A stretch of DNA of 12,054 nucleotides from Amoebophrya sp. AT5.2. Lineage: Eukaryota > Sar > Dinophyceae > Syndiniales > Amoebophryaceae. The notes beneath the pieces were generated by a model. It saw nothing but the letters and a program-made list of their open reading frames with translations. It was not told the origin of the DNA and made no database searches. The stretch spans positions 1 to 12,054 of the forward strand of contig RXOD01005904.1 in assembly GCA_005223375.1 (NCBI GenBank), read 5' to 3'. The position numbers and the translations under genes were made by a program. Numbering within the stretch: the stretch's first letter is position 1; every line of letters begins with the position of its first letter. Shown here piece after piece: positions 1 to 8,053 of this stretch.

Positions 1-759
1 GAACACCCACGAAAACAGGAGAGCTCACATTTAGTAAATCTCACACTAGGCTTTTCCGGAAAGAATTTGCGAAAAGTGGTCGAGGTTATCAATCTAGAAT
101 GTTCGTGCCCGTAATCTCGCCCATGTAGCTAACGAGGGTCAACACCAAAGATAACAGCAGCGAAAGGTTTCCGGAGGGTAGTGGGATCGTTGTGGTTGTT
201 AGGCGATGCCGATATCTAGATAACCTGCAGCGTTAGGTGGTGAATGTCATCAGTGTCTTCATCAGCGTCAGCGTCCTAGGCGCTGTGACCATCATCATCA
301 CGATCATCTTCGGAGCATGATGATCTTGCTATGTTTGTATGATGTGGAAAGTCGTAGGACCGACGGATTTGGAACGATACCGATCACGGAGGGATTAGGA
401 CATGAAAATGATCCTGTGTGCTTCTTTGTGATCGAGCAGTTGTGATCCGGTCAGCAGGCCTGAACGGCGTCTGATTTTTGCCAGCTTGCAGCACGTAGAA
501 CTCGTCTTGCTAGGAGGCAGTTGTCATTCTGCTTCTGCCTGGACCCGACGAAGAAACTCACAGAGATTTTTCGTACTTCGTGAACACCAACCCCGTAGCA
601 GTTATTTCTTTGCTACAAGCTGGACACCACTGCTGTTGCTCGCTTTTTCGTCGCCACAGCGTATTCGAAGTTTCTATGAACATAACTGACAGCTACCCAT
701 GGCGATGGACATGACCATCTTCGCATGACGAGAACTAACAAACTGCTTCAGCTTCAGGC
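1..759. other. Non-coding flank downstream of the DabA-DabB gene
   Basis: No convincing gene was found on either strand. The longest ATG-like frame (plus, 486-689) has no recognisable domain and an arginine-rich, random-looking composition. On the minus strand this stretch should contain the 3' UTR of the DabA-DabB transcript, but no AATAAA polyadenylation signal is visible on that strand. An imperfect ATC/GAT trinucleotide patch is annotated separately. A short palindrome, TTTCCGGAAA, lies at 53-62. Confidence 0.5.
246..325. repeat. Imperfect ATC/GAT trinucleotide repeat with a small inverted repeat
   Basis: Degenerate CATCA/ATCATC units run from about 246 to 309. The last part forms a 7-bp inverted repeat, GATCATC at 302-308 and GATGATC at 319-325, around a 10-base loop. 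Similar ATC runs occur at 7100-7136. It looks like a decayed microsatellite; no function is evident. Confidence 0.5.
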
Positions 760-3700
760 TCAGCTTGCTTTTGGTCGTATTGGTTTTTTCCTATACTTCC
801 TCTCGTCGTGCAAGAAGCGTTCCGGACGCAGCACCGCCACGAACACGGTCCGCAGCAGGACCGTCGACAACAGCCACACCGCTCCGAGGGAGAGAACGCT
901 CGCCGCCCACGAGTGGTTTTGCACGACGCTGCGCAGCGCCGCGTTGCGTCTTTCTGTCAGCGGCGAGAAGGGCAGCCCGATCAGCAGCAGTAGAAAAAAA
1001 GTGGCCACGTACTGCGAGTAAAACCGGTTCCGCCGAAAAAGCGAGGTGGTGCTACTTCCTCTGGTCGTCGCAGCTTTCACCTTTGTCCCGGCTACATGCT
1101 GCAGGCAGTGGCGAGCCTGGCTTTCCAGCAGCGCCGCCAGCTTCGCGACCGCCGGCAGCATGCCGGGAAAGAGCCCCTCCACCGCCACGGCCGAGGCGAT
1201 CCGCTTCATCCGCCAGCACAGCTTGAACCAGAAAGGCGACAGGGCCAGGGGCCGGATCATCTGGACGGCGTCGGCATCGTCGTACAAGGCGGCCCGCCAC
1301 TGGTGGTACTCCAAAATCAGGTTGTGCGCCCGCAACAACTGCACGCAGCGGAAGAGGGCATGCCCAAACGTCGCAGCGAGCAGGACGTAAAGGCTCAATA
1401 AGCTTAAGCCCGGCGGCGCGGAGGTGGTGGTGGACGTATTTCTTGTGGTACTTGAAGATGTCGTGGTGAGACTAGTGCCATTGATGTCAACATCCTGCTG
1501 GTTCTCCTCGTCGTCGAAGCCGAAGGTCATCGGGTAACAAGACAGCGCGATGAGGACGTAGATGCTTCCGATCGTGCTCGCGGTGGCCGAGCCGATGGCG
1601 CCTTTTCGGTCCGCCCGTATCTTCGCGATGCACGAGGCGGAGACCGCCGTCAGGAGACCAACCAACCCCAGCACAAGCACCGCGACTCCGGACCGGTTCC
1701 AGGCGAAGACGGGATGGTTCATCGTGGTAAGGAGGAGCGCGACCCCGGAATGCGCGCACAGGACGCCGTAGCCGAGCGCGGAACTCGGCGACGGACCCTC
1801 CATGGCGCGGGGGAACAGCTCCAACACGGGAAATTGACTCGTCTTCAGCAGCACCGCAACCACCAACCCGACCGAGGCAAGGTGATTTGGACTTGATGGG
1901 GATGCTGGACCACTGGGAACTTGTTCCCGTTCTTCCGCCGCCTGCAGCTCGAAGGAGGCCAGGCTCACGAGGAGACACAGCTCGCTCAGCTGGTAGATGG
2001 CGAAAACGAACGAGACGCTCTCTTTTACCGTCGGGCGGTCGTTGTACGCCCCAATGAGGAAGATCGACGAGAAGGATAAGAGCGACCACCCCAGCAGAAG
2101 TTGTACTTCCTCTTCTTCGCCCCCCGCCGCGACGAGCAGGTTGAAGCCCAGAAGCATGAGCGCGGAAAGGAGCAAGAACCGGTCGTGCATGAACTCGCCG
2201 TGGAGGTAGCGCTGCGAAAAAGCGAGCACAAACAGAGACAGCAAGGAAGCGCCCGAAATCAGCAGCAAAGAAACCGGCTCTCGCAAGGACACCGTTGCGG
2301 CGAACGCGAAAAGCACAGCCCATACGGCGACAGTTCCCACTGCGTTTTCCCTCGCGACGAGCGACCGCACGTATTCAATGTGCTCCGTGACGGGAACGTA
2401 GCTCAGAATTTGTTGCCTCCGCTTTTCTTTCGCGTCGACTACTTCTTCTGCTTCCTCGGCAGCAACGGAAACCGAAGCCGAAGCGAAAGAGCTGCTGTTA
2501 GTTCGCGTTCCCCTCCCACAGCTCTCCCTCGTGGAGGCAGACGCGATTGAAGTCGTTTTTCGCAAAAACACTACGTTGTTCGCGTCGAAGCGGATCGGGT
2601 GGCTGAATTGATTTTGCGGCTGAACAAGTTGATTGCTGCTGATGCTCCTCCGTTGTTGCGCCGACGTGCTGCCGGCGGCCCTGAGAGGTGGACTTAATAG
2701 AGAAGAAGTGGAGGAGGAGAACTGGCCGCGCCCGAGAAGTGGGGTTTCAGCTGGTCGTCGCGGCAACTCGGCAGCTTCGTCTTGTTCTACGTCGAAAGTT
2801 CGCTTGTGATCCTCGTCCACACTACCTCCAGCAGCGCTCGTCTCCTGGCGCGTCGGTCGATAAAATTCTGTGTCCCGCCAGGGGGTGTCACTGTCAGCCT
2901 CAACACCCTGTTCCACCTGCCCCCGATCGATCAAGTTCAAGTCCTGTACCGCTACTTCTGCGTATTCTCCCTTGTTCCTTTGTTGGAAGAATTTTCCGGT
3001 CGCCGGATCGCGCACGAAGAACCGCACCCACTCGTTTTCCACGATCTGCCGCAAGTTGTCTCGCCGCCCCAGGACTTTGCGCACCCGCTCGACCGGCGCG
3101 TCCACTACGTACAACGCGCGCACCGGTGCGTGCCACTCCGTCATTTGCGTGGGCAGTCCGGGGCGCAGGTCCCCGGCCACTCCCTGCGCCACGCCCACGT
3201 TCCCCACTAAATTCATTGCCACCTTCGTCCCCGCCCCTTCGTCGGATGTGGTCGAATACAAGTACTCCAGCGAAATGCCGGAGCACACGATCAGCGCCGG
3301 CGCGATCAGGGACTCCAGGTTCTTCCCCTCCCCGTCGTCGCCCCAAGGGTCGTAGGAGACCAGAAACGCCCGCCGCGCGAGAAACCGGCCCTTCGTGAGG
3401 CTCCGGCGCCCGATGATGACGCAGGCGTTGGTGGCGTGCCCGAGCTCAGGCCGGGCCTCGCCCAAGTCGGCGACCCGGTTCTTCACGTGGTCGAGGGCCT
3501 GCTTTTGGTTCCGCAGTAGAGACTCGACGGGGCCGAACCGCGCGCAGCGCTCGAGCGCGTTGCGCTCGCGGATGTCCCGAAGCAGTCGGATCACCCGCGC
3601 CAGAAGCACGGGCTTGCTCGCGATCGTGGTGACAGATGAATTCATCCGATCTCCCGACTTTGTGGTTGTCCTCCTGCTCGTGGACGAGTCAAACTCGTCT

Positions 3701-6700
3701 GGCACGGCGGATATCTTCGTTTCGCGCGGCGGAGGAGGAGGAGCTCCAAACGAAAAGCCAAAACTCTGCTCTACTTCAGCACTTTTTTCTACCTCCTCGC
3801 AGAACAGGTCCATGTCTTCGTCGTTTTCCAATGTTCTGTGCTCTTCGTCCACGTCGAAGAGCTCGACCGCATCGCTCGACGTGTCGTGGTACCCGCCCAC
3901 GAAAAATGTCGCAACCGGGATCTGGATCGAGTACTCCTCCCGCAACAGCTTCCGGACGGTCGGGGAGTTCGCGTACTTGGCCATCAGGCGGGCGTTCGGC
4001 CCCCCCTCCCGCCCGCCGCACGCGCCGCAGTTGTGCGCAGCATCAAACGGATTGTTCACAGTCCGGGAGCCGTGCCCAAGAATCAGCACGATCGGAGCGA
4101 AGGACGAAACATTCACATTGTTGAAAACGCGCGCGAGCCGCTCGGCCGCTTCGCCGTCCGAAAACGGGAGCGGCTCCGCGAACCTCGTGCGCGGTTTAGT
4201 ATTTTTCGACGATGTAGTGGGGGTGCTGGAGGTCGTGGGGGTGGCTGTGGTCGTTGATGTTGTACCAAGAAGAAGTTTTCTGCGCAGTTTCGCGGCCACA
4301 AAATTCTTGCACGCCGGCAGACAGCTGAGGAGGAACAGGTAGCCGAGCAAGAACGGCCACAGGAAAAAGGAAACGAGCAGAGACCGCAGCGGGCAGAAAC
4401 CGGCGACCTCCCACAAATAAAAGTCCAGCTGCGCAAGAAGCTTGCGGCGGCTGGGGTAGGTTTGCGTTTGTGCGCATACAACTTCATCTGCACCACGTCG
4501 ACTGGGTCCACGACTTTCATGTTTTTCTACATCCACTTCCGTCAGCTGGTACGGCGGCTGTTGTCCCTCGGGTGCGAGAATAACGGACGGACTGCCGTCC
4601 GAGGGCTTGTGGCGGATCGGAAAATCGAAGAACCCGGGCACGCCGAAGGTTTCGACGACCGTGTTTTTTCCGAGCGCCGTCGAGTCCTCCGCATGGCGGC
4701 GGAACGAGCACTCGCGTTCGTCGATACAGGTAAAAATTTGCACGTCCGCCACGGCTTCCCTTCCGACTTCATGAGCGAGCCGCTCGTCGGCATCTTGTCC
4801 CTCGACAGACGTGGTCGTGCCCTCGCGTGGAAGTAGTGCGGGTAGAAGAGGTAGATTTACCGCGCGGTCGTCATGCAGATTGTGGTCGGTGAATAAATTC
4901 GAATTGTTCCTGCTGCTGGAGGACGAAGAAGGAGCACCTCGAGGTTCATCAGCAGGATTGGCGAGTTCTTTAAGGCAGCGCAGCGTCGTCGCTTCGTACT
5001 CACGCTCGAGGGCTTCGCGCTTCTTCATGTTTTGTTCCAAATACGCGATCGCCGACGGATTCTGCAGCTCCTCCTCTTGTTCCACGAGATCTTCGAGAGC
5101 CTCGTCATGAGCTTGATCCTCGGAGTTGTTCTTCGCGATCTTCTCCCGTGGCTGCTCCGTTCCCATCGCCATCCCATTGTTTTTGTTCTTTCCACCAATT
5201 ATAGCTCTGATTTCCGTCCGCATTTCGGACAAGATTGTACTTGTTCTGGCGGACCGTTCGTCGGTCTGATTGTAGTGCCACGCATTCAATGCGTTGCGGT
5301 AGCTGATTCTCTGTTTCTCGTCGGGCTCCCGAGCGAGATCATGATCTTCTGCATGGTGATACTGTTTGTCTCTGTCGTCTTGTTCCACGAAATCTTCCGC
5401 CGCAGAGGAGCTGCGTCCACCAGCTTTTTCATGATTTTCATCTCGTCCTACAACCACCTCCTCCTCCGCCTTCGCTGGCCCGGTCGCCGTGCCGTTACCG
5501 TTCCACCACGAAACGATGCCAGAACCAAACAAGCTCCCCAGTGTCGTCGACCCACCCTCTGCTAGATGCAGCGCCTCTATCGACGACCTTGTGAGTGTGG
5601 AGAGCACGGCCGCGAACTCGAGCACGGAGACCGGGACGGCGCCGTCTTCCGGCGCCTCGCGGGGGAATTTCTGCATCCGCTCGAACATGCCGGCGTAGCC
5701 GCGGAGCTCCCACAGCAGCCCCCGCAAGTTCTCCGCCCTCACCTCCAGCCCGTAGCAGTGCGAGAAGTCCTCCAGTAAAATGTTGGCAGCGAAGGCCACG
5801 CGGTCCTTGTAGTCGGCATACAACAGCTGATGATCATGTAACGCCTTCGGCTGGTCGTGATCGTCCGGATCAGATTGATTTTGATGTAGCCCGGCAGCCA
5901 GCTGACGGTCGTGCTGGAATTTTTCCGCCTGCAGGATCCGCTCCGCCGTGGCGCGCGCGTGTTCGCGCCAGGAGGACGACCACACTGCAGCTGTTCCTGT
6001 GCTGGTAGACGTAGAAGTAGAACCTAATACCAGCTCCATCTCCGCGAAGAAGTGCAGGAAGCCCTTGCTCCGATCCGCAAGTCTGAGGGCCCACTTCGCA
6101 GAGCCCCGATCGATAAACACCGACGCGAGTTCCACCACCGCTGCGTGCGCGCGGGTCCGCGGATCTGTCATAATTTTTGAAGGCGCAGCTCCAGCTCCAG
6201 CTCCTGCGCTACAGTTTTTCAGGTACAGGGCTCCCGGGGAGTGGAAGGAATTGAGCCACTGCAGATGGGAGTCGACCTCCGCGAAGGGGAGGGTCTGAAG
6301 GGTTTCCCACGGGTTGTGGTGCACAAAGTTTTCGAGGATAGCTTGCTTCGGCAGGGTTACCAGCGCCTGCTCGAACTCTCTTGAAAAGTGCGCAAATGCC
6401 GCGAGCTGCGCGTCGAGGGACTCCTGGTGCGTCTCCATCTCCACCTCGTCAAACAAAAACTCAACAGGCAGCGCGGTGCTGATTCTTTTTGAAGATGCGT
6501 CTGATGATTGCTGCTCCTGTTGTAGTCCTACTTGTCGTGGGCCCGAATGCAGCGTAGTAGTAGTTCTCGCGCTACTTCTTTTCGGGACGATCGGGGGCGT
6601 TGTAGTTGAAGCAGAACGAGGTCGAGGAGCCCTTCTTGGTGTTTCTATTTCCACACTGTTGTCGCGTAGTTCGCGAGATGCCGACAAGAGAGGCTCCGTA

Positions 6701-6930
6701 AGCAGCTGGCCCCTGTCCGCGACAGTGCTGGAAGTCGAGTCCGGTATGCTCACCGTCCTGCTCGTCGTCGTCAGCAGCTTTGTGCTGCGTATCCTCGACG
6801 CCATCTGCTGAAGCAAACGAACAGGACCAGGAAAATTCGCGGGCGGTGCTGCGGAAGTAGAAGTTTGAGCAGATAATTCCGCCGCTCCTTGGATTTGCCC
6901 CACGCGCCGATCCTGATCCTGATTCTCCAT
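760..6930 (-). CDS. DabA-DabB fusion: putative single-chain inorganic carbon transporter
   Basis: Residues are counted from the ATG at 6930 (2,056 aa). Residues about 175-1320 match DabA (DUF2309/UPF0753), the zinc subunit of the DAB inorganic-carbon transporter, which is thought to hydrate CO2 to bicarbonate in one direction. Seen: HNPWETLQTLPF (205-216), CIDERE with C735/D737/R739, FGVPGFF (762-768), GHGS with H953, CGACGG with C968, and GVAGDLRPGLP (1250-1260). Residues 1505-2035 resemble DabB, an ND5/Mrp-type membrane subunit that couples cation flow to DabA; about 12 hydrophobic segments and KTSQFPVLELFPRAMEGPSP (from 1696) are visible. A disordered linker (1321-1504) joins the halves. 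DabA is usually about 800-1,050 aa; here it is swollen by low-complexity inserts. The ATG at 6930 is preferred because the longer frame begins with GTG at 6960 and stays open to 7093 without an ATG. No classical signal peptide is seen. The membrane it occupies is unknown. Family assignment is confident; transport activity is inferred. Confidence 0.9.
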   Translation of the reverse strand: MENQDQDRRVGQIQGAAELSAQTSTSAAPPANFPGPVRLLQQMASRIRSTKLLTTTSRTVSIPDSTSSTVADRGQLLTEPLLSASRELRDNSVEIETPRRAPRPRSASTTTPPIVPKRSSARTTTTLHSGPRQVGLQQEQQSSDASSKRISTALPVEFLFDEVEMETHQESLDAQLAAFAHFSREFEQALVTLPKQAILENFVHHNPWETLQTLPFAEVDSHLQWLNSFHSPGALYLKNCSAGAGAGAAPSKIMTDPRTRAHAAVVELASVFIDRGSAKWALRLADRSKGFLHFFAEMELVLGSTSTSTSTGTAAVWSSSWREHARATAERILQAEKFQHDRQLAAGLHQNQSDPDDHDQPKALHDHQLLYADYKDRVAFAANILLEDFSHCYGLEVRAENLRGLLWELRGYAGMFERMQKFPREAPEDGAVPVSVLEFAAVLSTLTRSSIEALHLAEGGSTTLGSLFGSGIVSWWNGNGTATGPAKAEEEVVVGRDENHEKAGGRSSSAAEDFVEQDDRDKQYHHAEDHDLAREPDEKQRISYRNALNAWHYNQTDERSARTSTILSEMRTEIRAIIGGKNKNNGMAMGTEQPREKIAKNNSEDQAHDEALEDLVEQEEELQNPSAIAYLEQNMKKREALEREYEATTLRCLKELANPADEPRGAPSSSSSSRNNSNLFTDHNLHDDRAVNLPLLPALLPREGTTTSVEGQDADERLAHEVGREAVADVQIFTCIDERECSFRRHAEDSTALGKNTVVETFGVPGFFDFPIRHKPSDGSPSVILAPEGQQPPYQLTEVDVEKHESRGPSRRGADEVVCAQTQTYPSRRKLLAQLDFYLWEVAGFCPLRSLLVSFFLWPFLLGYLFLLSCLPACKNFVAAKLRRKLLLGTTSTTTATPTTSSTPTTSSKNTKPRTRFAEPLPFSDGEAAERLARVFNNVNVSSFAPIVLILGHGSRTVNNPFDAAHNCGACGGREGGPNARLMAKYANSPTVRKLLREEYSIQIPVATFFVGGYHDTSSDAVELFDVDEEHRTLENDEDMDLFCEEVEKSAEVEQSFGFSFGAPPPPPRETKISAVPDEFDSSTSRRTTTKSGDRMNSSVTTIASKPVLLARVIRLLRDIRERNALERCARFGPVESLLRNQKQALDHVKNRVADLGEARPELGHATNACVIIGRRSLTKGRFLARRAFLVSYDPWGDDGEGKNLESLIAPALIVCSGISLEYLYSTTSDEGAGTKVAMNLVGNVGVAQGVAGDLRPGLPTQMTEWHAPVRALYVVDAPVERVRKVLGRRDNLRQIVENEWVRFFVRDPATGKFFQQRNKGEYAEVAVQDLNLIDRGQVEQGVEADSDTPWRDTEFYRPTRQETSAAGGSVDEDHKRTFDVEQDEAAELPRRPAETPLLGRGQFSSSTSSLLSPPLRAAGSTSAQQRRSISSNQLVQPQNQFSHPIRFDANNVVFLRKTTSIASASTRESCGRGTRTNSSSFASASVSVAAEEAEEVVDAKEKRRQQILSYVPVTEHIEYVRSLVARENAVGTVAVWAVLFAFAATVSLREPVSLLLISGASLLSLFVLAFSQRYLHGEFMHDRFLLLSALMLLGFNLLVAAGGEEEEVQLLLGWSLLSFSSIFLIGAYNDRPTVKESVSFVFAIYQLSELCLLVSLASFELQAAEEREQVPSGPASPSSPNHLASVGLVVAVLLKTSQFPVLELFPRAMEGPSPSSALGYGVLCAHSGVALLLTTMNHPVFAWNRSGVAVLVLGLVGLLTAVSASCIAKIRADRKGAIGSATASTIGSIYVLIALSCYPMTFGFDDEENQQDVDINGTSLTTTSSSTTRNTSTTTSAPPGLSLLSLYVLLAATFGHALFRCVQLLRAHNLILEYHQWRAALYDDADAVQMIRPLALSPFWFKLCWRMKRIASAVAVEGLFPGMLPAVAKLAALLESQARHCLQHVAGTKVKAATTRGSSTTSLFRRNRFYSQYVATFFLLLLIGLPFSPLTERRNAALRSVVQNHSWAASVLSLGAVWLLSTVLLRTVFVAVLRPERFLHDERKYRKKPIRPKAS
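826..2448 (-). other. DabB-like ND5/Mrp antiporter-type membrane domain
   Basis: Protein residues about 1505-2035. SQRYLHGE (from about 1572) is typical of DabB at the end of an early helix. LLLGWSLLSFSSIFLIGAYNDRP (residues about 1611-1632) corresponds to the Proton_antipo_M segment that usually reads WE at this point; here it is W1615-S1616. K1696 in LLKTSQFP aligns with the conserved TM7 lysine of the superfamily. K1776 in ADRKGAIGSATASTIG aligns with the DxKRxLAYST block. FGHALFRCVQLLRAHNLI (1855-1872) matches the DabB HALYKALLFL block. Two further hydrophobic segments follow near 1973-1991 and 2003-2035. A Thr/Ser-rich loop (about 1818-1838) is inserted before the HALF block. ND5-like proton channels are the alternative assignment, but the SQRYLHGE and HALF blocks and the fusion to DabA favour DabB. 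Confidence 0.8.
2971..6438 (-). other. DabA-like (beta-carbonic-anhydrase-like) domain
   Basis: Protein residues about 165-1320. The metal site matches the known DabA pattern: C735-x-D737-x-R739, then H953, then C968 exactly 15 residues after the His, as between H524 and C539 of Halothiobacillus DabA. The C-terminal DabA block is the best conserved: residues 1159-1174 (ARPELG..NACVIIG), a SYDP motif near 1192, and 1250-1260. A hydrophobic stretch (about 848-872, FFLWPFLLGYLFLL) could touch or enter the membrane. Insertions relative to the bacterial form appear near 304-314 (Thr/Ser repeat), 340-365, about 455-680 (acidic, Gln/Lys-rich), 890-910 (Thr-rich) and about 1010-1105. None of them separates adjacent catalytic residues within a motif. 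Confidence 0.9.
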
Positions 6931-7118
6931 GTGGTCTGTCCGAGTCCGCTGCGTCTCCACAATGATCCTGATGAAGATGAAGTGACAACCTGGACCTGAC
7001 CGCGACGAGGCCGTGCCCGCCGTAGCAGACCACTCGCTCCCGCCTGGAGTACCTGCTGGAGTATCTATGGATCTAAAAAAGCCCGAAGCTGTTCACTTTC
7101 ATCATCATCTTCATCGTG
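6931..7118. other. Short gap / 5' leader of the DabA-DabB gene
   Basis: On the minus strand the DabA-DabB reading frame remains open from the ATG at 6930 back to a TGA at 7093-7095, but with no in-frame ATG. The leader could be a true 5' UTR, or the tail of an exon whose start lies further upstream. Several CAG|GT and TTCATCAG-like sites could serve cis- or trans-splicing. The stop codon of the upstream small gene is only about 190 bases from this ATG. Confidence 0.4.
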
Positions 7119-7136
7119 TCACATCATCATCATCTT
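7100..7136. repeat. ATC/GAT microsatellite
   Basis: Two short ATC runs, 7100-7116 and 7121-7136, are separated by a few bases. On the minus strand the second run encodes the terminal Met repeat of the small secreted-protein frame, and the stop codon sits at its edge. Its length probably varies between alleles. Confidence 0.7.
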
Positions 7137-7714
7137 ACGCTCGTTCCTGAGTTGTCCCGCCCTGACCTCCCACTGCGACAGCCACAGCGACCGGCGCCTT
7201 GATTGCTGAGTGAGGGCGTCGGTGTGCGCAGCAGGGGCAGGGGGAGAACTTACTTGCGTACTAGGATCAATTACTTTGTAGTTGGTGTCGCCATTCTTGT
7301 GATCGGGGTAGTACCACCAGTTGGAAATTGAAGCTGCATCAGAGGAAGTTGGGAATGGAGAACCATGATGTATGACCACGATCAGATTTTTTGCGTATGC
7401 GCTACCAATGCCAAAATCAATGGTAAATGAAATCGGCCTGAAGGAGGAGCGGTTGGGGTTGCCGTTGAGTTCGTTGCGGCCACGACGAAAAAAGGAAAGA
7501 GCAGTGATATCCACGGACCAATTCAGGGGGTTGCGTCCGCATCGGAAACGGGTGGATTAAGCTGCACGGAACCAGAGCATCGATCATGTTCACCAGCAGT
7601 TACTGTACACGCGCAAGGCGCCACGGAAACAAGCAAAATCACCACGAGCAGGCTCAAACAAGTGCGGCGCAAAGAAGCAAGATGAATAAAACCGAGGAGA
7701 GAAGTTCTTGTTAC
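7119..7714 (-). CDS. Putative small secreted protein, frame broken at a C5 tract; 5' end unresolved
   Basis: I do not recognise a family. Two minus-strand frames abut. The first (open from 7714 to a TGA at 7525-7523) has two arginines, then the hydrophobic core LSLLVVILLVSVA (about 7657-7619) and a small-residue site, a typical signal peptide, followed by HDRCSGSVQLNPPVSDADATP. The second (open from 7556 to the stop at 7119) continues as LNWSVDITALSFF and then a compact stretch with PISFTIDFGIGSAY and NWWYYPDHKNGDTNY, which reads like a folded extracellular domain rather than a shadow frame. The frames would join if the C5 run at 7526-7530 were C6. A perfect GTAAGT donor at 7253-7248 and a CTCAG acceptor ending at 7206 define a possible 48-base intron that keeps frame. 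No in-frame ATG is visible, so an upstream exon is likely. The frameshift may be a sequencing error, a short intron not recognised here, or real decay. Confidence 0.4.
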
Positions 7715-8053
7715 TTATCTTCACGTTAACATCAGCACATAGAAGTAAGTTGCTTGGTGCAAGGAAAAAACAACTCCGACACTGATGCTTCATCTCTTTG
7801 CGAGAGCGAGTCGAATTTGGCACTAACACGACGCTCGCAAACATGTGTTCCTGATCATACGAATAATTGATGAACGCAAAATTTCAATTTGCTTGCGAGA
7901 AACAACAAGGCCAAAGGTGGACCAGCTACAAACAAAGAAAGAGAAAGTGTGCTTGTAGCTACGGACCTCCATAAGCAGTGCTGTCATTCCATTTTCGCTC
8001 ATCAGCAGCTCTAGATAGATTGATTGCCGCCATCGCCTCTCTTATATTCGTCT

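Noticed and set aside
1487..2323. 278-codon minus-strand open frame, arginine-rich
   Set aside because: It lies wholly inside the DabB-like coding region in another frame; the composition is a typical GC-rich shadow with no domain, while the enclosing frame shows clear conserved motifs.
3395..4342. 315-codon plus-strand open frame
   Set aside because: It is antisense to the conserved DabA zinc-site region, Ser/Arg-rich with no motif, and starts at a non-ATG codon; a shadow of the DabA frame.
760..6930. Bacterial origin of the DabA-DabB locus
   Set aside because: The protein family is bacterial, but the many low-complexity inserts, the absence of ribosome-binding sites, the wide gaps and the splice-like sites argue against a bacterial genome. 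Contamination cannot be fully excluded from sequence alone.
6931..6960. GTG start at 6960 for the DabA-DabB protein
   Set aside because: The context is eukaryotic, and an ATG follows ten codons later at 6930; the frame is simply open further upstream.
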